Assembly: GCA_900544425.1 (NCBI GenBank)
Contig: UQUX01000009.1
Coordinates: 1 to 25,396 of the forward strand
Source: an uncultured Collinsella sp.
GTDB lineage: Bacteria; Actinomycetota; Coriobacteriia; Coriobacteriales; Coriobacteriaceae
Reading direction: 5' to 3'
DNA length: 25,396 nt
Shown: positions 1-5,701 of the stretch, piece after piece
Numbering within the stretch: the first letter of the stretch is position 1
Layout: every line of letters starts with the position of its first letter
Notes under the pieces: generated by a model
Databases searched by the model: none
The model's input: only the letters and a program-made list of their open reading frames with translations
Told to the model about the DNA's origin: nothing
Made by a program: the position numbers and the translations under genes

Positions 1-49
1 CTCCCGCGCGGACGACGGAGTGGTTGACGATGACGGGCGGGCTAGCCAT
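1..49 (-). CDS. Start of an unidentified gene, cut by the window edge
   Basis: An ATG at 47-49 (minus strand) opens a frame that stays open to the window edge and begins MASPPVIVNHSVVRAG. It overlaps the 3' end of the ribbon-helix-helix gene by 8 nt, which suggests translational coupling. I see no clear Shine-Dalgarno sequence of its own. In mobile elements a ribbon-helix-helix gene is often followed by a relaxase or a coupling protein, but 16 residues are too few to identify the product. Confidence 0.4.
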   Translation of the reverse strand, partial: MASPPVIVNHSVVRAG

Positions 50-503
50 CGGCGCGCTCGCGCGCGTGGAGCTTCACCTCGTCGATGCGGCCGAGGCCCG
101 CGCGGCTGAGCTCGCCGGCCTGCGCGAGGTAGTTCTTCCAGATGTCCGCGACGGGGACGTCGTCGAGCGAGGCGTAGGAGGCCTTGAGGACGTCTGCCGA
201 CATGAGGCCGGCCATGATGGCGGCAGTCATGGGGCGCGAGAGGACCGCGGCGATGCGGTCCTCGGCGGCGTCGAGCTTGCGCTCGATGTCGAGCGCGGCG
301 ACGTCCATCCGCGCGTCGACGACGCCGCGGATGAAGCCCGCGACCTCGTTGCCGTAGAGGTCGAGCCCCTCCGCGGCGAGCGCCGAGCGCAGGAGCGAGC
401 GGATCTCGTCGCTGACGTTGGACTTGTTGAGTTCGGCCCGAGTCTTGAGGGCGGCATAGAGCTTGGAATCGAGCTTCACGCTGACCGTTTTAGTTTTTGT
501 CAT
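42..503 (-). CDS. Ribbon-helix-helix DNA-binding protein
   Basis: This 153-residue protein begins with a typical ribbon-helix-helix segment: a basic beta strand (TKTVSVKLD, about residues 4-12) followed by two helices through about residue 42 (YAALKTRAELN and SNVSDEIRSLLRSAL). Such proteins act as small repressors or as relaxosome accessory factors of the MobC or TraY kind. The remaining 110 residues are mostly predicted helical and Ala/Arg-rich, longer than a plain Arc-type repressor, which fits a mobilization accessory protein better than a simple repressor. The start is supported by AAGGAG six bases upstream. A perfect 26-nt palindromic hairpin ends only two bases before that ribosome binding site, so it lies in the leader. 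The gene overlaps the next frame at its 3' end. The function is inferred from fold and context only. Confidence 0.65.
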   Translation of the reverse strand: MTKTKTVSVKLDSKLYAALKTRAELNKSNVSDEIRSLLRSALAAEGLDLYGNEVAGFIRGVVDARMDVAALDIERKLDAAEDRIAAVLSRPMTAAIMAGLMSADVLKASYASLDDVPVADIWKNYLAQAGELSRAGLGRIDEVKLHARERADG

Positions 504-517
504 CTAGACTCCTTAAC

Positions 518-543
518 AAACGGGGGCCAAATGGCCCCCGTTT
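518..543. terminator. Perfect palindrome, bidirectional terminator or operator
   Basis: Two 11-base arms (AAACGGGGGCC and its complement) flank the loop AAAT. The hairpin is followed by TTTTT on the plus strand and by GTTTGTT on the minus strand, so it can act as a terminator in both directions. It starts one base after the stop codon of the 544-987 gene and ends two bases before the ribosome binding site of the ribbon-helix-helix gene. Confidence 0.75.
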
Positions 544-987
544 TTAGCAAGATACTTTGAAGGTGATCGGATAGTTCTCTGGTGCCTTATCAGCTGGTAA
601 TGGCATATAAGCGATAAGTTTGTTAGAGAGTTCAAGACTGTCGAGGTCAATTGATTCCTCGATTTTCTCAATGGGGCTGAGGCTGAAACCGCCGGAATAA
701 GCACCCGCTCCCAAAATGATGCGTGCGAGGTCGGCCTTGGGGATGTCCTTCCAACGCCTAATGATTTCAACTACGATCGACGCACGTTTTTCGTTCAGTT
801 TCTCAGCAACGGTCTGAGTAACGATAAGTGCGCTCGGTGCATGCTTCATCGGATATTTGAACTTCAGAAGTGCCGGGCCCGAGTAGGCGGGAACGCCGGT
901 GTCAAGAACGATTTCGGAGTCATGCGGGACGGAGTACAGCAGCTCGCCGCGTTCAATGACGCCGTTGGCTTTATTGAATTCAAACAT
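544..987 (-). CDS. Hypothetical protein of the integrative element
   Basis: This is a 147-residue protein that I do not recognise. It has no signal peptide, no obvious membrane segment and no cysteine cluster; the only cysteine is the last residue. It is rich in Ile, Lys and Glu and has a mixed alpha/beta look, with a probable amphipathic helix around LNEKRASIVVEIIRRWKDI. The start is supported by GGAGG six bases upstream. The gene lies 46 bases downstream of the excisionase-like gene in the same direction, so the two are probably co-transcribed. It ends directly at the palindromic hairpin. Its lower GC content than the following gene suggests a separate origin. Cargo or element maintenance are both possible. 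Confidence 0.65.
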   Translation of the reverse strand: MFEFNKANGVIERGELLYSVPHDSEIVLDTGVPAYSGPALLKFKYPMKHAPSALIVTQTVAEKLNEKRASIVVEIIRRWKDIPKADLARIILGAGAYSGGFSLSPIEKIEESIDLDSLELSNKLIAYMPLPADKAPENYPITFKVSC

Positions 988-1033
988 ATAATCCTCCAGG
1001 GCTTTGTATTGGTTGGTTTCCCGTAACTTTTGG

Positions 1034-1243
1034 TTAATTTGATGCGCCGATATACTTGAGAACGCTATCGCGGTTGATTCGCCATAACTTGTCGCACTTC
1101 ACGGCTTTGAACGTCCCGTTCTGGCAGAGGCGGTAGACAGAGCGGTCGCTGATGCCGAGCAGGTACGCGACCGGCAGCGGATCGACGATATCCGGCATAC
1201 TGCGGAAGTCGTCGACTCTGATACGCTTTTCTTTGAATTTCAT
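1034..1243 (-). CDS. xis: Excisionase-like winged helix-turn-helix protein
   Basis: This 69-residue protein has a MerR/excisionase-type DNA-binding domain. PVAYLLGISDRSVYRLCQNG (about 24-43) forms the helix-turn-helix, and the following FKAVKCDKLWRINRDSVLKYI gives the wing and the closing helix seen in the 'DNA-binding, excisionase family' proteins. Such proteins bend DNA at att sites and steer the integrase toward excision, and many also regulate transcription. The start is backed by AAGGAG about seven bases upstream. It lies downstream of the integrase gene in the same direction but behind the integrase terminator, so it probably has its own promoter. A TTGACG at 1311-1316 (minus strand) could be its -35, but I see no good -10. 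The role in excision is inferred from position. Confidence 0.75.
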   Translation of the reverse strand: MKFKEKRIRVDDFRSMPDIVDPLPVAYLLGISDRSVYRLCQNGTFKAVKCDKLWRINRDSVLKYIGASN

Positions 1244-1374
1244 TTCGGTCTCCTTTCTGGAATTTTCCGATTTCTCTTATTTCGCAGTCTGACACGCCGC
1301 CGCCGGCATTCGTCAAAGTACGGGCAGGGCGGACGCTATGGACAAAAAAGACGTTGAAGGGTCGAGGCAACAAG

Positions 1375-1399
1375 AAAAGGCCCGGTTAAAGCCGGGCCT
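1375..1399 (-). terminator. Rho-independent terminator of the integrase gene
   Basis: Eight-base arms (AGGCCCGG and CCGGGCCT) with a six-base loop are followed on the minus strand by TTTTC. It sits about 40 bases after the integrase stop codon and separates that gene from the excisionase-like gene. Confidence 0.85.
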
Positions 1400-1438
1400 C
1401 CGAGTCACTGTTGACTTCTTTGCTTGCGACGAAGCAAA

Positions 1439-2644
1439 TCACTCTTTATATAAGCGTCCAAGAGTTCTCATAGCCGATGCGGTGGCTGCTGGGTCGGCAC
1501 TGGCGTATCTGTCGAGTGTCATCGACGCCTTCGAGTGCCCCATGAGGCTTGCGAGAGTCCTCGGGTCGATTCCGTTGGAAACGGCGTACGTTGCAAAACT
1601 GTGCCTGAGGTCGTGGAAGGTGACGGTGTTCTTGTTCAAGACACCATGGAGCTTCAAGGCCTTTGCCAGGGCCCGCCAAGCGTCGTTGATCCTGGGCGGT
1701 TTCAAGAAGGAACCGTCCGGAAAGCCGAGGACAAACAGTTCGTCGCTGAACTCAACGCCCAGATTCGCGCATTCGAACTTCATGTCGGCCTCGCGCTTCG
1801 CAAGGTCTTTCATAAGGTCTTTCGGGCAGTTGGGGATAGCGCGCCGGCTGCTAATGCTCTTGGGGCCCTTGATATAGAACTCGTTATCTGTGTGCCCAAT
1901 CGCGGCCTCGACTCGGATCGTTGCGGATTTAAAGTCCACGTTTTTCCATTTCAGGGCGCAGAGCTCGCCGCGCCGCAATCCCGTGTAGAGCGCCATCTTG
2001 GCTGCAAGCATCGCTGGGATATCTATGGAGGCGTTCAGAGTGTTCAAGACCCTGGTTCGCTCTTTGGTTGTAAGCGAATTCGGTAGACCGTAGTTCGCGT
2101 CTTCATTTTTGGGGACTTTTGCCCAAGAGGCCACGTTTTCGTCAATCCATTTCTTTCGCATTCCATATTTGAGCGAGCCTCGTAACAACCGTAGGGAATT
2201 GCAGGCGGTGGACCGTGCGTGGGTTGAGGCGATCGCCGTTATCCATTCCTGAACATCCTCTTCCGTAAGGTCTTCCAATGGGACATCACCGAGATACGGT
2301 TCGATATTCCGGCGGAGCATGCCGTGGTATCCGGTCGCCGTGGAGCGCGCGACGTCCGCGCACTCGATATCGATATAGCATGTCACGAGCTTTGAAACGG
2401 TGATACCAAGCCCCTTGGGTTTAGCTGCTTCTGCGGTGGCCTTCTCATTGAGAGATGCGCGGATGGATTCGGCCTCGAGCATGGCGGCATCGCGATACTT
2501 ATGGCTTCTGCCTTTATCGCGCCCTCGATGTTCCAAGAGCTGAGTCTTCTTATGCCAGATGCCGTTCTCCAAATAGGGGAACTGTGCGCGCCAGCGGTCG
2601 TCCTTAAACTTATAAATAGACGAGGTGGTGTATTTCTCTTCCAT
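1439..2644 (-). CDS. int: Tyrosine recombinase integrase of the element
   Basis: This 401-residue site-specific recombinase should integrate the element at the tRNA-Thr 3' half beside it. The N-terminal part (about 1-75) resembles an arm-type DNA-binding domain, a SAM-like core-binding domain follows (about 80-175), and the catalytic domain occupies about 190-390. The catalytic residues are all visible: Arg224 in TGLRRGE, a lysine near 262, His344 and Arg347 in HDLRHSF, His370 in MGHS, and the nucleophile Tyr380 in LDRYA. The length matches phage and ICE integrases. The start has GGAGGG five bases upstream. Three direct repeats lie just upstream of the ribosome binding site, and the tRNA remnant is 155 bases from the start codon. 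The gene is intact, so the element could be active. Confidence 0.95.
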   Translation of the reverse strand: MEEKYTTSSIYKFKDDRWRAQFPYLENGIWHKKTQLLEHRGRDKGRSHKYRDAAMLEAESIRASLNEKATAEAAKPKGLGITVSKLVTCYIDIECADVARSTATGYHGMLRRNIEPYLGDVPLEDLTEEDVQEWITAIASTHARSTACNSLRLLRGSLKYGMRKKWIDENVASWAKVPKNEDANYGLPNSLTTKERTRVLNTLNASIDIPAMLAAKMALYTGLRRGELCALKWKNVDFKSATIRVEAAIGHTDNEFYIKGPKSISSRRAIPNCPKDLMKDLAKREADMKFECANLGVEFSDELFVLGFPDGSFLKPPRINDAWRALAKALKLHGVLNKNTVTFHDLRHSFATYAVSNGIDPRTLASLMGHSKASMTLDRYASADPAATASAMRTLGRLYKE

Positions 2645-2653
2645 TGTCCCTCC

Positions 2654-2685
2654 GTGTGCAATCGCGTGTGCAATGAGTGTGCAAT
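2654..2685. repeat. Three direct repeats (ATTGCACAC) in front of int
   Basis: GTGTGCAAT occurs on the plus strand at 2654-2662, 2666-2674 and 2677-2685, i.e. ATTGCACAC three times on the int strand with 12- and 11-base periods, about one helical turn. They lie between the integrase ribosome binding site and the attachment site, where arm-type integrase sites or excisionase sites are normally found. The array reads as a cooperative protein-binding site. Confidence 0.75.
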
Positions 2686-2702
2686 TTGACTGTTTCGGAG
2701 AC

Positions 2703-2720
2703 GTCTCAAGTGAGACTATA
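2703..2720 (-). promoter_or_regulatory. Inverted repeat and -10-like box before int
   Basis: GTCTCA and TGAGAC flank AG at 2703-2716, giving a 14-base inverted repeat, and the neighbouring GAGACGTCTC at 2698-2707 is itself palindromic. Reading toward int, TATAGT at 2720-2715 abuts the repeat and could be a -10 box. No convincing -35 is seen. A repressor operator is plausible. Confidence 0.35.
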
Positions 2721-2798
2721 AGCGGAAAACGAAAGAAAAAGGCGAGGTTACGGTCGCTATAGTCGCAGATGGACGCTATTAACCAGAATGGAAAGCGA

Positions 2799-2841
2799 TG
2801 TAATCAGTGGGTTGCAGGTTCGATTCCTGTCACTGGCTCCA
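2799..2841 (+). pseudogene. 3' half of tRNA-Thr(UGU); attachment-site copy
   Basis: From 2799 the sequence reads as tRNA positions 34 to 76: anticodon TGT, AA, anticodon-stem 3' strand TCAGT, variable loop GGGTT, T-stem GCAGG, T-loop TTCGATT, CCTGT, acceptor 3' strand CACTGGC, discriminator T and CCA. The matching 5' half (it should begin GCCAGTG) is absent upstream, where element DNA is found instead. The T discriminator also occurs in the intact tRNA-Thr(GGT) of this window. The tRNA's terminator follows. This is the displaced 3' half left when an element recombines in the anticodon loop. Confidence 0.88.
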
Positions 2842-2850
2842 TGAGAGTTT

Positions 2851-2890
2851 CGGGCTCTGTTCCCTTGTGGGACAGGGCCCGTTTCTATTT
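2851..2890 (+). terminator. Terminator of the interrupted tRNA-Thr gene
   Basis: GGGCTCTGTTCCC and GGGACAGGGCCC form a stem with loop TTGT, followed by GTTTCTATTT. It lies ten bases after the CCA of the tRNA fragment and is the expected original terminator of the host tRNA gene. Confidence 0.8.
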
Positions 2891-2935
2891 ATGTCTATAA
2901 GTCAGCGGGTGTGGTGCCAACCAAGCTTCAGGTTT

Positions 2936-3071
2936 GTCTCAATCTGTAACACGAAGAGGCTGGAAACCGTTCTAGCTGTTACAGAATGAGACGTAAGCTG
3001 AGGTCTCTGCGAAACATCTCGATCTGTAACAGATAGGGGAAAAATGTTCTCTAAATGTTACAGATCGAGAC
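2936..3071. repeat. Four 16-base repeats in alternating orientation (family A)
   Basis: The unit GTCTCGATCTGTAACA occurs at 2936-2951 (+), 2977-2992 (-), 3016-3031 (+) and 3056-3071 (-), each copy within one or two bases of the others. Copies 1 and 2 can form a hairpin with a 25-base loop, and copies 3 and 4 one with a 24-base loop. The two units are thus built alike. No gene is seen in the segment. The role is unknown; protein-binding sites or a degenerate small mobile repeat are possible. Confidence 0.8.
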
Positions 3072-3102
3072 AAAGGCCGGACCGGGTTTAACTGTCGTGA
3101 CC

Positions 3103-3244
3103 GAGTGTGGATTTCCGGACATACGAGCGTGGAAAATCTCCCGCTTAGTGAATGAGCGTGGATAATCTGCCACTTTGGACTTGATGGCACGGCAAAGTGG
3201 GAGAATATCCACGCTCGATTTCAAACGGAAGAATATCCACGCTC
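3103..3244. repeat. Five copies of a GAGCGTGGATATTCTCC repeat (family B)
   Basis: Copies begin at 3103 (+, partial and diverged), 3125 (+), 3154 (+), and lie inverted at 3194-3216 (-) and 3227-3244 (-). The copies at 3154-3176 and 3194-3216 are complementary over 23 bases with two mismatches and can form one strong hairpin. The two inverted copies share a run of 17 identical bases. The order two forward then two reverse gives the whole block mirror symmetry, unlike family A, which alternates. Confidence 0.8.
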
Positions 3245-3480
3245 GATTTTGCTGGGAAGAGCAATCTTCTGTCTGGGAAGCCCCGATCTCGACCTATATA
3301 TAGGTGCAAATAGGCTGTTATCGAAGTTCGATACTGAAGGTGTACTCCACTACAGCAAAGTGTTACCTTGGGAAACGTCACCTCAGTATCCAAAACCACC
3401 GTCCCTCATATCCCAACTCAACAAAACAGCAGGTCAAAGGTATATAGATACGCCCGGAACCGTGTATCTAGAGGTTTTCG
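3245..3480. other. Gene-free spacer with palindromes before the tRNA promoter
   Basis: No credible gene is seen. The spacer contains the perfect palindrome ACCTATATATAGGT at 3292-3305, an inverted repeat GATACTGAAGGTG (3330-3342) with CACCTCAGTATC (3379-3390), and TAGATAC (3445-3451) with GTATCTA (3464-3470). The last one ends ten bases before the -35 box of the tRNA-tuf promoter. An open frame at 3249-3566 has no ribosome binding site and runs over the promoter, so it is not called. Confidence 0.6.
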
Positions 3481-3510
3481 TTGACAGCCCCCAAGGTTGC
3501 ATCGTATTAT
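3481..3510 (+). promoter_or_regulatory. Strong housekeeping promoter for tRNA-Tyr/Thr/Met and tuf
   Basis: A consensus TTGACA at 3481-3486, an 18-base spacer and TATTAT at 3505-3510 lie about 60 bases before tRNA-Tyr. The upstream context GAGGTTTTCG is shared with the promoter before rpmG. Confidence 0.88.
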
Positions 3511-3572
3511 CTTCTTCGTTCGCGGGGGCGGCGGTCCAAAAGACCAAAGAACCTGCGGATACTTGAACGATT

Positions 3573-3654
3573 GGGAGTTTGCCCGAGTGGTTAATGGGGA
3601 CGGGCTGTAAACCCGTTGGCTCTGCCTACATAGGTTCGAATCCTATAGCTCCCA
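3573..3654 (+). tRNA. tRNA-Tyr(GTA)
   Basis: A class II tRNA of 82 nt with a long variable arm. The acceptor GGGAGTT pairs with AGCTCCC, the anticodon GTA sits in CTGTAAA, and the T-arm is ATAGG-TTCGAAT-CCTAT. CCA is not encoded: the discriminator A is followed by CCC. It is the first product of the tRNA-tuf unit. Confidence 0.95.
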
Positions 3655-3664
3655 CCCGTCAAGT

Positions 3665-3740
3665 GCCTGTATAGCTCAGTCGGTAGAGCACTTCGTTGGT
3701 AACGAAGAGGTCACCAGTTCAAGTCTGGTTGCAGGCTCCA
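3665..3740 (+). tRNA. tRNA-Thr(GGT)
   Basis: The acceptor GCCTGTA pairs with TGCAGGC; the anticodon arm is CTTCG-TTGGTAA-CGAAG and the T-arm ACCAG-TTCAAGT-CTGGT. The discriminator is T and CCA is encoded. It lies ten bases after tRNA-Tyr. Confidence 0.95.
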
Positions 3741-3743
3741 TCC

Positions 3744-3820
3744 GGCGGTGTAGCTCAGTTGGTTAGAGCACACGGTTCATACCCGTGGCGTCACTGGTTC
3801 GAATCCAGTCACCGCTACCA
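3744..3820 (+). tRNA. tRNA-Met(CAT), probably the elongator
   Basis: The anticodon arm CACGG-TTCATAC-CCGTG reads CAT. The T-arm is ACTGG-TTCGAAT-CCAGT and CCA is encoded. The anticodon stem lacks the three consecutive G-C pairs of initiator tRNA. The acceptor GGCGGTG pairs with CACCGCT, leaving a G1-U72 wobble. A lysidine-modified tRNA-Ile(CAT) cannot be fully excluded. Confidence 0.9.
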
Positions 3821-3831
3821 TAGGTAACACG

Positions 3832-3862
3832 GTGGCTTCTCAATAGTATGTTGAGAAGCCAC
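3832..3862 (+). other. Perfect hairpin between tRNA-Met and tuf
   Basis: GTGGCTTCTCAA and TTGAGAAGCCAC form a 12-bp stem with a seven-base loop. No T-run follows, so it is not a classic terminator. It probably marks where the tRNA-tuf transcript is cut, or shapes the tuf leader. A second small hairpin (GTCCC/GGGAC, 3880-3894) lies before the ribosome binding site. Confidence 0.6.
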
Positions 3863-3916
3863 TATGGTATAAAGGCAAAGTCCCGTCCGGGGACGACCTG
3901 TTTAGAGGAGGGCTTT

Positions 3917-5107
3917 ATGGCCAAAGAGAAGTTTGAGCGCACTAAGCCGCATGTTAACATCGGCACCATTGGTCACGTCGACCACGGCAAGACCACGCTG
4001 ACCGCTGCCATCACCAAGGTTCTCTCCGAGACCGAGGGCTGCAAGGCTGACTTCACTGCGTTCGAGAACATCGACAAGGCTCCCGAGGAGCGCGAGCGCG
4101 GCATTACGATCTCCGTCTCCCACGTCGAGTACGAGACTGCTGCCCGTCACTACGCTCACGTTGACTGCCCGGGCCACGCTGACTACGTCAAGAACATGAT
4201 CTCCGGCGCTGCTCAGATGGACGGCGCTATCCTGGTCATCGCTGCTACCGACGGCCCCATGGCTCAGACCCGCGAGCACATCCTGCTCGCCCGTCAGGTC
4301 GGCGTTCCCTACATCGTCGTCTTCCTGAACAAGTGCGACATGGTCGACGATGACGAGCTCATCGACCTCGTCGAGATGGAGACCCGTGAGCTCCTCTCCG
4401 AGTACGATTTCCCCGGCGACGACATCCCCGTCATCCGTGGCTCCGCTCTGGGCGCTCTCGAGGGCGACGCCAAGTGGATGGACGCCATTCGCGAGCTCAT
4501 GAAGGCCGTCGACGAGTACATCCCGACGCCTGCTCGTAACAACGACCTCCCGTTCCTGATGGCCGTTGAGGACGTTATGACCATCTCCGGCCGTGGTACC
4601 GTTGCTACTGGTCGTGTCGAGCGCGGTGAGCTCAAGCTTAACGAGCCCGTCGAGATCGTCGGCATCAAGGATACCCAGAACACCGTCGTTACCGGTATCG
4701 AGATGTTCCGTAAGTCCATGGACTTCTGCGAGGCTGGCGACAACGTCGGTCTGCTGCTCCGCGGCATCAAGCGTGAGGACATCGAGCGCGGCCAGGTTCT
4801 CTGCAAGCCCGGTTCGGTTACCCCGCACACCAAGTTCACCGGCGAGATCTACGTTCTGACCAAGGAGGAGGGCGGCCGTCACACCCCGTTCTTCGATGGT
4901 TATCGTCCTCAGTTCTACTTCCGTACCACCGACGTTACCGGTACGGTCAAGCTCCCCGAGGGCACCGAGATGGCTATGCCTGGTGACCACATCACCATCG
5001 AGGGCGACCTCATCCACCCGATCGCCATGGAGGAGGGCCTGCGCTTCGCTATCCGCGAGGGTGGCCACACCGTCGGTTCGGGCATCGTCTCCACGATCAT
5101 TGAGTAA
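3917..5107 (+). CDS. tuf: Translation elongation factor EF-Tu
   Basis: This 396-residue GTPase brings aminoacyl-tRNA to the ribosome. The GTP-binding motifs are complete: GHVDHGKTTL (G1), the RGITI segment of switch I (G2), DCPGHADY (G3) and NKCD (G4), followed by the two beta-barrel domains; the protein ends VGSGIVSTIIE. The start is set at the MAKEKFERTKPHVN methionine, with GAGGAGGG five bases upstream. The frame is open further upstream to 3848, but that part overlaps the leader hairpins and has no homology in the family. It is the last gene of a tRNA-Tyr/Thr/Met-tuf unit and is followed by a strong terminator. The arrangement recalls the thrU-tyrU-glyT-thrT-tufB operon of Escherichia coli rather than the rpsL-rpsG-fusA-tuf one. 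Confidence 0.98.
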   Translation: MAKEKFERTKPHVNIGTIGHVDHGKTTLTAAITKVLSETEGCKADFTAFENIDKAPEERERGITISVSHVEYETAARHYAHVDCPGHADYVKNMISGAAQMDGAILVIAATDGPMAQTREHILLARQVGVPYIVVFLNKCDMVDDDELIDLVEMETRELLSEYDFPGDDIPVIRGSALGALEGDAKWMDAIRELMKAVDEYIPTPARNNDLPFLMAVEDVMTISGRGTVATGRVERGELKLNEPVEIVGIKDTQNTVVTGIEMFRKSMDFCEAGDNVGLLLRGIKREDIERGQVLCKPGSVTPHTKFTGEIYVLTKEEGGRHTPFFDGYRPQFYFRTTDVTGTVKLPEGTEMAMPGDHITIEGDLIHPIAMEEGLRFAIREGGHTVGSGIVSTIIE

Positions 5108-5134
5108 ATTAGCTCTTTGATATAGCTGACTTAG

Positions 5135-5170
5135 AGAACCCGGCACTTATATGGGTGCCGGGTTCTTTTC
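5135..5170 (+). terminator. Terminator of tuf
   Basis: AGAACCCGGCAC and GTGCCGGGTTCT form a perfect 12-bp stem with an eight-base loop, followed by TTTC. It lies about 30 bases after the tuf stop codon. Confidence 0.92.
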
Positions 5171-5311
5171 TGCAATGGATATTGAGCCGTTGCTGGTGTC
5201 AAGAGGATCGATAATGGTCCTGGATGCACCGTCGATTAGCTCTCGATGGCTTCATTGATGTGTTCCAAATATGAATGGATCCACCGAGAACCAATTGACT
5301 CGAGGTTTTCA

Positions 5312-5341
5312 TTGACAGCACTTACGTGGAGCTGATAAAGT
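5312..5341 (+). promoter_or_regulatory. Promoter of the rpmG-trnW-secE-nusG-rplKA unit
   Basis: TTGACA at 5312-5317 with TAAAGT at 5336-5341 (18-base spacer). The 18 bases GAGGTTTTC-N-TTGACAGC are shared with the tRNA-tuf promoter at 3471-3488 with a single difference. The -10 is weaker than the -35. A palindrome CCCGTACGGG follows in the leader. Confidence 0.7.
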
Positions 5342-5386
5342 AACAACTCGTGCCCGTACGGGGCGGAAATGAAAGGTTCAGGATAC

Positions 5387-5536
5387 ATGCGTACTCTAGT
5401 TACTCTTGCGTGCACTGAGTGCAAGCGCCGCAACTATACGACCACCAAGAACAAGTCGACCATGCCTGATCGTATGGAGATCAAGAAGTATTGCCCCTGG
5501 TGCCGTCACCACACGCTGCACAAAGAGACTCGCTAG
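5387..5536 (+). CDS. rpmG: Large-subunit ribosomal protein L33
   Basis: This is a 49-residue basic protein of the 50S subunit, with the usual L33 pattern MRTLVTLACTECKRRNYTTT, then KNK, and the ending KYCPWCRHHTLHKETR. Both CxxC pairs (CTEC and CPWC) are present, so this is the zinc-binding form. The length is normal for L33. AGGA lies four bases before the start and AAAGG further upstream. The gene is the first of a unit with tRNA-Trp and secE-nusG, an order that is conserved in many bacteria. Confidence 0.96.
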   Translation: MRTLVTLACTECKRRNYTTTKNKSTMPDRMEIKKYCPWCRHHTLHKETR

Positions 5537-5549
5537 TCTCTAGTCACAT

Positions 5550-5625
5550 ACGCCAGTAGTTCAATTGGTAGAGCATCGGTCTCCAAAACCGAGTGTTGAG
5601 GGTTCGAGTCCTTCCTGGCGTGCCA
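5550..5625 (+). tRNA. tRNA-Trp(CCA)
   Basis: The acceptor ACGCCAG pairs with CTGGCGT; the anticodon arm TCGGT-CTCCAAA-ACCGA reads CCA; the T-arm is GAGGG-TTCGAGT-CCTTC. The discriminator is G and CCA is encoded. It sits between rpmG and secE, as in many actinobacteria and firmicutes. Confidence 0.96.
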
Positions 5626-5634
5626 GTCATTATT

Positions 5635-5665
5635 CCGTAAGCTCCCACTTGGGGGCTTACGGTTT
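5635..5665 (+). terminator. Hairpin between tRNA-Trp and secE
   Basis: CCGTAAGCTCCC pairs with GGGGGCTTACGG (one G-T pair) around a four-base loop, followed by only TTT. It may be a partial terminator that lowers expression of secE-nusG relative to rpmG-trnW, or an RNA-processing site. Confidence 0.7.
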
Positions 5666-5701
5666 ACTCATGTATAAGCGCATTGCGCGGAGGTAACCCA
5701 A

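Larger units (their letters stand above)
1..2841. mobile_element. Right end of an integrative element in tRNA-Thr(UGU)
   Basis: The segment contains a tyrosine integrase whose 5' end faces a tRNA 3'-half remnant, an excisionase-like gene, a ribbon-helix-helix gene and an unknown gene, all on the minus strand. This is the usual layout of the integrase end of an integrative and conjugative or mobilizable element. The right boundary is taken as the end of the tRNA fragment; the exact crossover probably lies in the anticodon-loop sequence near 2799. The left boundary is outside the window. Base composition is mosaic: the ribbon-helix-helix gene is very GC-rich, while the unknown gene at 544-987 and the integrase are visibly poorer in GC than the chromosomal genes to the right. 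Whether the element is conjugative or only mobilizable cannot be told from this part. Confidence 0.8.

Noticed and set aside
24..560. 178-codon plus-strand frame opposite the RHH gene
   Set aside because: It overlaps a well-formed RHH gene with a good ribosome binding site and crosses the terminator hairpin.
2936..3244. Possible CRISPR array
   Set aside because: The repeats alternate or mirror in orientation, spacing is irregular, there are two unrelated units, and no cas gene is nearby.
3249..3566. Open frame of 105 codons on the plus strand
   Set aside because: No ribosome binding site, an unprotein-like composition, and it runs through palindromes and the TTGACA promoter up to tRNA-Tyr.
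3902..5146. Long antisense frame opposite tuf
   Set aside because: A shadow of the biased codons of tuf; no start signal, and the product is a low-complexity mix of Val, Asp and Leu.
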